From Candidatus Latescibacter anaerobius SCGC AAA252-E07 (GTDB taxonomy: Bacteria > Latescibacterota > Latescibacteria > Latescibacterales > Latescibacteraceae): a DNA stretch of 51,363 nucleotides. Both the position numbers and the translations under genes were made by a program. The stretch spans positions 1-51,363 of the forward strand of contig AQSL01000164.1 in the NCBI GenBank assembly GCA_000403035.1, read 5' to 3'. Below the pieces are notes generated by a model that was given only the letters and a program-made list of their open reading frames with translations, did not search any database and was not told the origin of the DNA. Below, one piece after another: positions 42,354 through 50,945 of the stretch; positions within the stretch are counted from its first letter, which is position 1, and each line of letters opens with the position of its first letter.

Positions 42354-44051
42354 ATGGCATTTTCAATACCCGATAAAATTTTTAAATTTCTCTACTTTTT
42401 GCTTTCGATTCTTTCAATTGTAGGTGTAATTGAAATTTTACTTGTGAAAGGTTTTTTCTTCGAAAAACCTGATTATTTACTGATAATTACTCTCATTACA
42501 CATATTTCAATAATTACGCTTTATTTATTCTGGATAGCAGGGAGTATCTTAAAAACCGGTTGGAATCCAAGAACAATAATGCCTGACCTCATTCTTACAG
42601 GTCTTCTTGTGGTCATGAAATTTCCCGTTCAACTGGGAGGAAGTCTCGTTTCATTCAGAATTATCTTTTCGCTTGCCGCCGTTTTTTTTAAAAGAACCCA
42701 AATATCTACATTTTTTGCACAGATACGTCTTAATCCCTCAAGGCTTCTTATTCTATCGTTTATAGCGGCAATACTGGTTGGAGTTATGCTTTTGATGTTT
42801 CCTGCAGCAACAGTAGATCATAGAGGGGCGAGCTTTGTAGATGCTGTTTTTACATCAACTTCCGCAGTATGTGTAACCGGGCTCATCGTACAGGACACCG
42901 GTTCCTTTTTTTCAGTTTTCGGGCAGATAATAATTGCAATACTTATACAACTCGGCGGACTCGGGATTATGACATTTTCCAGCCTGTTTGCAATGATTGT
43001 TGGCAGACATTTGGGTTTAATGCATGAAGAACACATGCGTGGGATACTGGACCAGGGCAACAGAGTTGATATATACAAGCTCATTTCACATATTATCATT
43101 ATAACTGTAGTCTTCGAATCATTTGGCGCTTTTCTCCTTTTTTTCAAATGGCTGCCGGGTATGAGTATTCAGAATGCCGCATTTGATGCGGTTTTCCATT
43201 CCATTTCCGCATTTTGCAACGCTGGATTCAGTCTCTATTCCGACAGTCTCTCACGGTATGTCGATGATGTCTATGTAAATGTGGTTTTTATGACACTTAT
43301 AATTTTTGGCGGACTCGGATTTTTTGTAATCAATGATCTACGACAAAATTCCCGTCATTTTAATCCGCTTTCAATACGATGGCACCGGATTTCAGCTCAC
43401 ACGAAAATTGTAATAATAACCACTATGTTCCTTTTGTTTACAGGCACATTGTTTGTTTTCTTTTTTGAATTTGACAACACCATGCTGAAACTTTCAACAT
43501 CGGGTAAACTTTTAGCCGCTGCGTTTCAATCCGTCACTTTACGTACCGCGGGTTTTAATACTTTAGAAATCAGCGGTTTAAAAGATACGACTCTTTTCCT
43601 GTGTATTGTGCTGATGTTTATTGGTGCTTCACCTTCTTCTACCGGTGGAGGGATTAAAACGACAACGTTTGCCGTTCTGATTCTGTCGGTGCGTTCATTA
43701 TTATTATCAAGGAATAAAGTTGAGGTGTTCAACAGAACAATTTCCTCCCAGACAGTCTATAAATCTGTTGCAATTTTACTTTTTTCATCTTCATTTCTTA
43801 TTTTATTCTGTGTATTGTTACTCGAAACACAGGAGGGCTCTTTTTTGGATATTCTATTTGAGGCTACTTCAGCAATTGGTACAGTCGGACTTTCCACCGG
43901 TGTAACCAACCATCTCAACGGAATCGGGAAAATTCTCGTATCATTACTGATGTTTATCGGCAGAGTTGGACCTCTGACCGTTGCTCTTGCGCTCGGAGAG
44001 GTGAGAAAAGTAAATGTAGAGTTTCCTTCAACAAACATATCTGTCGGATAA
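42354..44051 (+). CDS. ktrB: Trk/Ktr potassium uptake membrane protein
   Basis: 565 residues. The four pore loops of the TrkH/KtrB family are present: STSAVCVTGLIV, HSISAFCNAGFSLY, FQSVTLRTAGFN and ATSAIGTVGLST, each with a Gly of the selectivity filter. SPSSTGGGIKTTTFAVL is the conserved region after loop 3. Before the pore unit there are about 120 extra residues with several membrane helices, longer than standard KtrB. It takes up potassium together with a cytosolic RCK subunit, which is the ktrA gene 540 bp downstream. That gap holds repeat copy E. Confidence 0.93.
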   Translation: MAFSIPDKIFKFLYFLLSILSIVGVIEILLVKGFFFEKPDYLLIITLITHISIITLYLFWIAGSILKTGWNPRTIMPDLILTGLLVVMKFPVQLGGSLVSFRIIFSLAAVFFKRTQISTFFAQIRLNPSRLLILSFIAAILVGVMLLMFPAATVDHRGASFVDAVFTSTSAVCVTGLIVQDTGSFFSVFGQIIIAILIQLGGLGIMTFSSLFAMIVGRHLGLMHEEHMRGILDQGNRVDIYKLISHIIIITVVFESFGAFLLFFKWLPGMSIQNAAFDAVFHSISAFCNAGFSLYSDSLSRYVDDVYVNVVFMTLIIFGGLGFFVINDLRQNSRHFNPLSIRWHRISAHTKIVIITTMFLLFTGTLFVFFFEFDNTMLKLSTSGKLLAAAFQSVTLRTAGFNTLEISGLKDTTLFLCIVLMFIGASPSSTGGGIKTTTFAVLILSVRSLLLSRNKVEVFNRTISSQTVYKSVAILLFSSSFLILFCVLLLETQEGSFLDILFEATSAIGTVGLSTGVTNHLNGIGKILVSLLMFIGRVGPLTVALALGEVRKVNVEFPSTNISVG

Positions 44052-44163
44052 AACACATGGAAAGAACATCGGAATATCACATTATCATCGGGGAAATATA
44101 ATAATTCTTCAATCATAACAGAATATGAAACCACGTGCAAAAAGAGCGAGGTTGTAAAAGAAT

Positions 44164-44384
44164 GTGAGGAGGGCGGTGAAAAAGTCTTTTCACACGCCCC
44201 TGTTTGAAATATATGTCTGTGGTGCTGTCAAGGGCAAGACAAGCTGGCCTTTATGTAATTACATTGTATTTCAATATATTACTGCAAACAGAAATTTGTC
44301 GGTTCTTTAAAAACCGTGCTGCAAGGGCCAGCTCTTGACAGCGCATTACCCGGAGATTATGAGTTTTTCACCAGACTTTTAGAA
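44164..44384 (+). repeat. intergenic repeat family, copy E (long form)
   Basis: Starts GTGAGGAGGGCGGTGAAAAAG, then TCTTTTCACACGCCCC, the arm CTGTCAAGGGC and, about 100 bases later, the arm GGGCCAGCTCTTGACAGC, ending GAGTTTTTCACCAGACTTTTAG. The loop is AT-rich with a separate small stem (GGTTCTTTAAAAACC). It separates the two subunits of the potassium system. Confidence 0.85.
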
Positions 44385-44589
44385 GCATTAGGAAAAAATA
44401 ACATTTGTATTTTTTATGTTGTTTTGTGAATACTGTATAAATCTTTTTTGCATGTAATGATTTTAATTAAACCGGATATACTTTATATACGATATATGAA
44501 TGTGCTGGCTCCGGAATATAGGTACTTTGCAGGCATAGATTTGTAGCTGCATGATCCGTACTAATACTTATTGCATAAAGGTAAAAAAA

Positions 44590-45279
44590 ATGAAGCGATT
44601 TCTTGTTATCGGCCTGGGACAGTTCGGTTCCGAACTTGCTAAGATTCTTCATAGTAAGGGTGCCGAGGTTATTGCTGTTGACAGCAATATGGACCTTGTC
44701 GAAGATTTTAAGGATTTGGTTACCAAAGCAGCATGCATTGACTCTACGGACAAAGAAGCTCTTGCTACCTTACAACTTGAACAAATCGACGCAGCCATTG
44801 TAGCAATCGCAGAAAACCGTGAGGTGAGTATTCTCACAACTGCAATTTTAAACGAGCTCGGAGTGGAAACGATAATTGCCCGGAAATCTGAAAATTTACA
44901 CGGTAAAATACTGGAAAAAGTCGGGGCATCACGAGTCATATCACCGGAACTCAATGTTGCCGAACAACTTGCCCGTAGTCTTATTTCACCAGGGCTTTTG
45001 GAACACATCGCGCTTCCCGACGGACATACGATTTCCCAGGTAGAAGCGCGTGAAGATTTCTACGATAAAACACTTATCGAACTCGATTTACGGCATAATT
45101 ACGGTCTTCTTGTCGTTGGCATACAAAGGAAAAAACCCAGGGTTAACGAATCCGGAGAGATTTTTTTTGAAACCGAGAACATCAGTCTTCCCTCTGCTAA
45201 AGAAATAATAAAGAAAGACGATATTTTAATTCTTGTCGGCATGAAAGAGGATATTGAATCTTTCTTGATGAGGAGATAA
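44590..45279 (+). CDS. ktrA: potassium uptake regulatory subunit (RCK/TrkA type)
   Basis: 229 residues. The N-terminal RCK domain has VIGLGQFGSELAKIL, the acidic AVDSN that binds nucleotide, and ACIDSTDKEAL; the C-terminal TrkA-C domain starts near DGHTISQVEA. It forms a cytosolic ring that gates the membrane subunit in response to ATP/ADP or NAD. The ATG at 44590 follows AAAGG; the 13-residue extension from 44551 has no ribosome site. Its stop is 6 bases before the sensor gene, so the sensor is likely translated with it. Confidence 0.94.
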   Translation: MKRFLVIGLGQFGSELAKILHSKGAEVIAVDSNMDLVEDFKDLVTKAACIDSTDKEALATLQLEQIDAAIVAIAENREVSILTTAILNELGVETIIARKSENLHGKILEKVGASRVISPELNVAEQLARSLISPGLLEHIALPDGHTISQVEAREDFYDKTLIELDLRHNYGLLVVGIQRKKPRVNESGEIFFETENISLPSAKEIIKKDDILILVGMKEDIESFLMRR

Positions 45280-45285
45280 TCTCCG

Positions 45286-46662
45286 ATGAAACATCAACGA
45301 AAACCAATACTTAAAAAAATAACTGCCTTTTTTATACATTTATCCATACAGCGAAGGATAACTGCAGCTATATTTTTAGCATTTATACTTATTCTTCCCT
45401 CGGTATTCATGTCGTTGTTCTATTTTTCCAGTCTTTTAGAGGAAATTACGATAATCATCGAAACAGATGTAAAACTGGGAAAAATGGCGAATGATCTTTC
45501 ATTGACAATGCTCGATATAAGGCGTTATGAGAGAAACTACCTGGTATTCGGCAGTGCGGCAGAACGTGAGAAGGTTGAAAAATTAATTGTACATGCCGAT
45601 TCAGCACTCAAAATTGCCTATGAAATCGCGCCTGAATCCGAGCGGAAATCGGTACAAGAGCTTTCCCGGCAATTTACCGTGTATTCCAACAGTTTCAGTA
45701 TGCTTGTTGAACACACTTTGCAAAACCCTCCGGAAGACAGGATTAACACCATTAAAAACCGTTTTTCAAAAAGCTTCAATGAATTCCAGTCAAATTACAG
45801 ACATATTCTCACCATGCTCAATCAGGCCTCGGAGGCAGAAAGGGATTCGATCATCGCCATAGCTAGCGAGCATCTGGATGCCTCATCATTTGACAGGCTT
45901 ATCAACATTGAAACTTCTTCGGATCAATCCGTACTGCCGTCCTACATCCAGGAAAATCTTGACAATTCCCGGCAGTCTTTTCTGCTACTGGCGCATGATC
46001 TTGCAGAAAAAAGCTGGAAAAATGTGTTAACCCGAAAAAACGAAAGCCAGCGTATAGAAGCACGGGCAATACGTAATATTTTATCCGTCCTTATACTGAC
46101 CGGCATTATCTGTATTTTTTTAGTCACACTGCTGCCCAAAAGAATTGTCAGACCTATTAAAGTATTAAACCGGATTTTAAAACATGCCGGGAAGGGAGAT
46201 TTCAGTACACAGGCGCCTATTTACACCAATGACGAAATTGGCGAGCTTGCAGGTAACTATAATGATGTGCTGGATCAATTGCGGCTTTATGATAACCTCA
46301 AAACAGGTAAAATTGCTTCCCAGAAACGTATCCTGGACCGTCTGCTGGAAAATCTTCCCATGCCGGTATGTATCGTGACCGTTAATTTCATTGCTCCTTT
46401 TTATAACACATCGTTTGCACAAATTTTTGGTTCATCCGTGCCTGTTAAACCTCCTGATGGAGGTCTGGAAATTGAAAATATTGAAGTGATGAATAATTTT
46501 GCAGATGAACTCAAGAAAAAAATGTCGGGTACAAAAAATAACATTTTTCTTGATATACATGACCGTGACGGTGAGGTTGTCAAGTTAAAAGGACGTCTTA
46601 TCCGAAATTCCGTTATGGAACTTGAATCTGTTGTTATCGTCGGTGTTTCCGAAAAAACTTAA
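45286..46662 (+). CDS. membrane sensor with HAMP and PAS-like domains, no output domain
   Basis: 458 residues: a membrane helix at about 25-50, an extracytoplasmic four-helix bundle (50-255; LTMLDIRRYERNYLVFGS is typical of such sensors), a second helix at about 262-285, HAMP (LPKRIVRPIKVLNRIL ... NDEIGELAGNYNDVLDQL), and a PAS-like domain (ILDRLLENLPMPVCIVTVNFIAPFYNTSF). It ends there, with no histidine kinase, cyclase or methyl-accepting part and a proper stop codon. Its neighbours are ktrA (6 bp before) and the dehydratase-like gene (3 bp after). It may signal by protein contact, perhaps with the potassium system; that is inference. Confidence 0.8.
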   Translation: MKHQRKPILKKITAFFIHLSIQRRITAAIFLAFILILPSVFMSLFYFSSLLEEITIIIETDVKLGKMANDLSLTMLDIRRYERNYLVFGSAAEREKVEKLIVHADSALKIAYEIAPESERKSVQELSRQFTVYSNSFSMLVEHTLQNPPEDRINTIKNRFSKSFNEFQSNYRHILTMLNQASEAERDSIIAIASEHLDASSFDRLINIETSSDQSVLPSYIQENLDNSRQSFLLLAHDLAEKSWKNVLTRKNESQRIEARAIRNILSVLILTGIICIFLVTLLPKRIVRPIKVLNRILKHAGKGDFSTQAPIYTNDEIGELAGNYNDVLDQLRLYDNLKTGKIASQKRILDRLLENLPMPVCIVTVNFIAPFYNTSFAQIFGSSVPVKPPDGGLEIENIEVMNNFADELKKKMSGTKNNIFLDIHDRDGEVVKLKGRLIRNSVMELESVVIVGVSEKT

Positions 46663-46665
46663 AAA

Positions 46666-47664
46666 ATGGGGATAATTATTTTGGAGCGTATAGGAATAAC
46701 TACCACTATCCCTTCCGAAGTTGTATGGGCTGCAGGCGCAGTCCCGGTTGACCTTAACAATTTGTTCATAACCTCGGAACGCCGGAAAGAGTATATAAAA
46801 ACGGCCGAACGCGATGGATATCCCCGTAATATATGTGCATGGATAAAAGGTATGTACGGCGCTTTGCAGTACCATTCTGACATTAAGACTGTTATTGCGG
46901 TAATCCAGGGAGACTGTTCAAATACCCATGCGCTCATGGAAACGCTGCAACTCAAGGGTATCACCACAATCCCATTCGCTTATCCCTACAATCATAATGC
47001 ACAGACGATTGCATATGAAATATCACATCTTGCCGAAAAACTCGGTACGGATATGGACTCTGCCGAAAAAATGCTAAAAAAACTCAACCCAGTCCGCTTG
47101 CTGCTTGACCGGCTCGATAACATGACATGGAGGGATAACCGGGTAACCGGTTACGAAAACCATTTATGGCTCGTGACATCAAGCGATTTCAACGGTGATA
47201 TTGAGAAGTATTCACGGGAGCTTTCCATTTTTCTCGATACGGCGCAGAAACGAACTCCATGCAAAGATTCCGTTCGTCTCGGATACATCGGCGTTCCACC
47301 CATACTCGATGATATTTATTCCTTTGTCGAAGAGTATGGCGCACGGTTTGTGTTTAACGAGGTACAGCGTCAGTTTTCACTGCCAAAACGTACGGGCGGG
47401 CTTGTAGAACACTATCTCGCCTATACCTATCCCTACGATATTTTTCACCGGCTTGATTATATAATTCCCGAACTTAAGCGCCGTAGAATTCAGGGTGTCG
47501 TTCATTATGTACAGAGTTTCTGCCACCGTCACATCGAGGACCTGATTATTCGTAAAATAATTGCACAGCCAGTGCTGACCATCGAGGGCGAATCCCCGGG
47601 GTACGTTGACGAGCGTACAAAAATACGCCTGCAGGCATTTATTGAAATGCTTGAAGCACAATAA
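46666..47664 (+). CDS. 2-hydroxyacyl-CoA dehydratase D-component-like protein
   Basis: 332 residues matching the HgdB/HgdA-like fold: the N-terminal TTTIPSEVVWAAGAVPVDLNN, Cys57 (NICAWIKGMYG), Cys84 (GDCSNTHAL), the second domain start RLGYIGVPPILDDIYSFVEE, and Cys286 (QSFCHRHIED) with ERTKIRLQAFIEML. The three Cys fit the cluster site of this family. The classic enzyme needs two different subunits and an ATP-driven activator; neither is here. It may be one of the single-subunit relatives of unknown reaction, as in benzoyl-CoA-reductase-like proteins. It follows the sensor with a 3-bp gap. Confidence 0.82.
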   Translation: MGIIILERIGITTTIPSEVVWAAGAVPVDLNNLFITSERRKEYIKTAERDGYPRNICAWIKGMYGALQYHSDIKTVIAVIQGDCSNTHALMETLQLKGITTIPFAYPYNHNAQTIAYEISHLAEKLGTDMDSAEKMLKKLNPVRLLLDRLDNMTWRDNRVTGYENHLWLVTSSDFNGDIEKYSRELSIFLDTAQKRTPCKDSVRLGYIGVPPILDDIYSFVEEYGARFVFNEVQRQFSLPKRTGGLVEHYLAYTYPYDIFHRLDYIIPELKRRRIQGVVHYVQSFCHRHIEDLIIRKIIAQPVLTIEGESPGYVDERTKIRLQAFIEMLEAQ

Positions 47665-47954
47665 AATGTATTCTTTTCGTAAGAGTCATAGGGCAAAAGC
47701 ATAGAATTGAAAAAAATCGACAGTAGTCGCTGATTGCTCAAATCCATGCGATTACATAGATGCCTGCCCCCCGAAATCCAATTTAGTGATAAACGAAAGC
47801 AGAGTAAGTTATACAGTTTAAAATAAGAAAACGTGATTATCTCCAATTGAATTTGAACTTACGATGCATGTAAAAAATGGGGGATCGCCAGGATAATTAA
47901 CAGCACTTGATTTTCTTTCACTCAGAATCTATATTATTTGCTTAATTTCATTAT

Positions 47955-48150
47955 GAAGGTGACGGAGAAAAAGATTATTTTTTTACGTACCCTCGAATGA
48001 AATGCATGACTTCTGTTGCTGTCATCGGTCTATTCGACCCGACAAGCCAGTCTCGTCGACCAGGCAGAAGAGCAAGTAAATCAACGTTTCTTGCTTACCC
48101 TCGACAGTTTAAATCCTGATCCTGATAGTATTTCTCAGGACTTTAATATA
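47955..48150 (+). repeat. intergenic repeat family, copy F (diverged)
   Basis: Recognisable but worn: GGTGACGGAGAAAAAG, TTTTTTTACGTACCC, the arm TTGCTGTCATCGG, the arm TTACCCTCGACAG, and the end TCCTGATCCTGATAGTATTTC, which lines up with the end of copy A. The loop has an added stem around CGAC...GTCG. It ends about 25 bp before parA. The rest of the gap 47665-47954 holds nothing I can support. Confidence 0.65.
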
Positions 48151-48173
48151 GCATCTTTACTATGTGAGATATA

Positions 48174-48932
48174 ATGGCACGAATAATAGCCATAGCGAAT
48201 CAAAAAGGAGGGGTGGGTAAAACCACTACTGCTGTCAATCTCGCCGCCAGTCTTGCGGCATTGGAACGAAAAACCCTTCTTATTGATATGGACCCGCAGG
48301 GTAATTCTACATCCGGTTTAGGAATAGATACCAATCTATTGGAAAATACTGTGTACGAAACAATCATTGAGAAAATTCCCGCTCAAGATGTAATTGTGGA
48401 AACTGAAATTGATTTTCTCAAGATTCTGCCTTCGGATATTCGTCTTTCAGGGGCGGAGGTTGAGCTTGTAAGTCTGATTGCAAGGGAACGAAAGCTTCTC
48501 AATGCTCTGTATAGTCTCGAAAATGACTATGATTACATATTGATAGACTGTCCGCCTTCTCTCGGAATACTGACCTTGAACGCCTTTGCCGCCGCAAAAT
48601 CCGTGATGATTCCCATACAGTGCGAGTATTATGCTCTCGAGGGTGTAGGCCAGCTTTTAAATTCTATCAGGCTTGTTCAGAAAAATCTCAATCCGAACCT
48701 TATTATTGAAGGAATTCTCCTTACGATGTATGACTCACGGTTGAATCTATCCAACCAGGTGCTTGATGAAGTACGGTCCTACTTCGATAACAAAGTGTAT
48801 GAAACTGTCATTGTACGTAATGTAAAACTCAGCGAAGCCCCGTCTTTTGGTAAGCCGATCATACTTTACGATATTCTTTCATCAGGTGCCAAAGCCTATA
48901 TCCAGCTTGCGAAAGAGGTTGACAATGCATAG
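48174..48932 (+). CDS. parA: chromosome-partitioning ATPase ParA/Soj
   Basis: 252 residues. Deviant Walker A QKGGVGKTTTAVNLAASLA near residues 9-27, LIDMDPQGNSTSGLG, YILIDCPPSLGILTLNA and IPIQCEYYALEGVGQL. No N-terminal DNA-binding extension, so it is the small chromosomal Soj type. It moves or positions the origin region together with ParB. The gene overlaps parB by 8 bp. In many bacteria the pair lies near the replication origin beside mnmG and rsmG, which are not in this window. Confidence 0.96.
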   Translation: MARIIAIANQKGGVGKTTTAVNLAASLAALERKTLLIDMDPQGNSTSGLGIDTNLLENTVYETIIEKIPAQDVIVETEIDFLKILPSDIRLSGAEVELVSLIARERKLLNALYSLENDYDYILIDCPPSLGILTLNAFAAAKSVMIPIQCEYYALEGVGQLLNSIRLVQKNLNPNLIIEGILLTMYDSRLNLSNQVLDEVRSYFDNKVYETVIVRNVKLSEAPSFGKPIILYDILSSGAKAYIQLAKEVDNA

Positions 48933-49803
48933 AAAAGCCCTCGGAAAAGGACTTGATGCCCTCTTCAATTCAAATCTTACAAGAGAAGCATTGGGAGAAG
49001 AAAAAATCGCCACCCGGAGAATCATTACCGTTCCGATCAACGATATTATCCCGAACCGTGAACAGCCCCGTGAGCGTTTCTCCGAAGAGGCAATGGAAGA
49101 ACTGAAGAAATCGATAGCCGAAAACGGCATTCTCGAACCTCCCATAGTCCGTCGAACAGATGATTTTTTTGAATTGGTTGCAGGAGAGCGTCGTTTCAGG
49201 GCTGCGAAGGAACTCAATTTTGAGACCATTGAAGTCATATTGATGGATGTCGAATCAGATGAGAAGATGATTCTTTTATCCCTGATAGAAAATATTCAGA
49301 GAGAAGACCTCAATGCGATAGAAGAGGGCAAAGCTTACCAGCAGATAATGAACACCATGAACCTGACTCAGGAAGCGCTCGCATCGTTGGTTGGAAAGAG
49401 CCGGAGCGGGGTTGCAAATACGATGCGCCTTCTTAATCTTTCAGAGCAGGTGCAGTCGCTTGTCAGTGATAGTTCTCTTGCGCCCGGCAGCGCCCGCGCT
49501 CTCGTTCCAATTGATGATGAAAAGCTCCAGTACAAGCTTGCCCGCAAGATAGCATCCGGGAATCTCTCCTCCAGGCAGGCTGAATCGCTTGTGAAACGCG
49601 CACTTTCACATATACCGCCCACAGCCCTTAAAAAACATCTTTCGCCTTTCATGGAAAACACACGTGTTGATATTCAGCGTATCATGGGAACAGAAGTCAG
49701 AATAAAGGGAGATGACGATAAAGGAAAAATTGAGATTGACTATTACTCCAGTGAGGATTTTGAACGAATCATCGAAGCCATAAAAGGCGGTTCGCTGGAA
49801 TGA
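48925..49803 (+). CDS. parB: chromosome-partitioning protein ParB
   Basis: 292 residues. N-terminal ALGKGLDALF (the ParA-contact helix), VPINDIIPNREQPRERF, the CTP-binding GERRFRAA box, LSLIENIQREDLNAIEEGKAY, and the helix-turn-helix TQEALASLVGKSRSGVANTMRLL. The C-terminal helices end RIIEAIKGGSL. It loads at parS sites and clamps DNA. No exact parS (GTTTCACGTGAAAC) was noticed by eye in the window. The ATG at 48925 lies within the last codons of parA; a longer open frame from 48847 is a shadow of parA. Confidence 0.96.
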   Translation: MHRKALGKGLDALFNSNLTREALGEEKIATRRIITVPINDIIPNREQPRERFSEEAMEELKKSIAENGILEPPIVRRTDDFFELVAGERRFRAAKELNFETIEVILMDVESDEKMILLSLIENIQREDLNAIEEGKAYQQIMNTMNLTQEALASLVGKSRSGVANTMRLLNLSEQVQSLVSDSSLAPGSARALVPIDDEKLQYKLARKIASGNLSSRQAESLVKRALSHIPPTALKKHLSPFMENTRVDIQRIMGTEVRIKGDDDKGKIEIDYYSSEDFERIIEAIKGGSLE

Positions 49804-49982
49804 ATTATATGAAAGAAAGCACCAATTTCCCCAAAAAATAATAGCTGCACACATTACCTGCGTCCTTGAAGGCAGCATTACCATGAACATGATGAGTTTA
49901 TGCAAGAAGTCACATCCACACGGCGGTGCCGGAATCGGCCCGACAGTGAGTTCGAATATAAGGTGCGAACAATCGGACACTG

Positions 49983-50873
49983 ATGGTGTTGGTTATGAAA
50001 CACATACTCTATGGAATTAACTACATAATTCATTATCGGATCTTTAAAAAACACATACCTCTCATCTGCGGATTAGTCGTTACGAACAAATGTAATCTCC
50101 AGTGCCGTCACTGCAGATTAGCCAATCGTGGGACAAACGATCTCTGTTTTGAAGAAATAACAACTGTGGTTCATTCATTTTATAAAGAGGGTGGCCGTAA
50201 TCTCTATTTGGAAGGCGGGGAACCATTTATATGGCATGACAGACAGTATAATCTTGAAGATATTGTTGAATATTCTCATACAATTGGATTTCTCACGGTT
50301 ATTATTTATACAAACGGCACAATCCCGTTACAAACATCAGCCGACACAGTATTTATCAGTTTAGACGGACTTCAGAAAACTCATGATTTTTTGCGTGGAA
50401 AATCATTTAACAAAATAATGAATAACATTCACGAATCACCCCATCCCTCGCTTTACATAAATTATACCATAAACAATTATAACAAAGATGAAATTGGAGC
50501 GTTTTGTGAATATATAACAACAATACCTCAAATACGTGGCATATTCTTTTACTTTCACACGCCATATTATGGATATGATGATTTATATATAGATTCTGAG
50601 GAAAGAAAAGAAATTTTACGCACGTTATTACATTATAAAAAGAACTATAAAATTTTGAATTCACGGGCAGGTTTAAAGTCAGCATTGAGAAATGATTGGA
50701 AGCGGCCTTTAGACGTCTGTTATGTCTACGAAAAAGGAAATACCTATACATGTTGCAGGTTTCCCGGAGATTCTGAATTATGCCGGAATTGTGGGTATTT
50801 AAGTTATGCAGAAATACATGCGACATTACAATTAAAACCGTCGGCTATTTATAATGCATTAAAGTATTTCTAA
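49983..50873 (+). CDS. radical SAM protein with C-terminal cysteines
   Basis: 296 residues (or 292 from the ATG at 49995). The cluster motif is CNLQCRHC (Cys37, 41, 44), CxxxCxxC, then LYLEGGEPFIW, IIYTNGT and VFISLDGLQKTHDFLRG. Near the end CYVYEKGNTYTCCRF and LCRNCGY give a Cys-rich tail like a SPASM or twitch domain that holds extra clusters in peptide- and sugar-modifying enzymes. The substrate is unknown. Codon use is more AT-rich than in parAB before it, hinting at transfer. The next gene, a START-like secreted protein, is 72 bp on. Confidence 0.82.
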   Translation: MVLVMKHILYGINYIIHYRIFKKHIPLICGLVVTNKCNLQCRHCRLANRGTNDLCFEEITTVVHSFYKEGGRNLYLEGGEPFIWHDRQYNLEDIVEYSHTIGFLTVIIYTNGTIPLQTSADTVFISLDGLQKTHDFLRGKSFNKIMNNIHESPHPSLYINYTINNYNKDEIGAFCEYITTIPQIRGIFFYFHTPYYGYDDLYIDSEERKEILRTLLHYKKNYKILNSRAGLKSALRNDWKRPLDVCYVYEKGNTYTCCRFPGDSELCRNCGYLSYAEIHATLQLKPSAIYNALKYF

Positions 50874-50945
50874 TCCGATCTGATTGTGTTGTCTTATGTG
50901 GTCTAAAAAGAATACATGCCACATGTAATGGTTTGATGAATTTCA

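Noticed and set aside
47950..48170. A parS site near parAB
   Set aside because: No GTTTCACGTGAAAC-like sequence was seen; the palindromic stretch here belongs to the dispersed repeat family.
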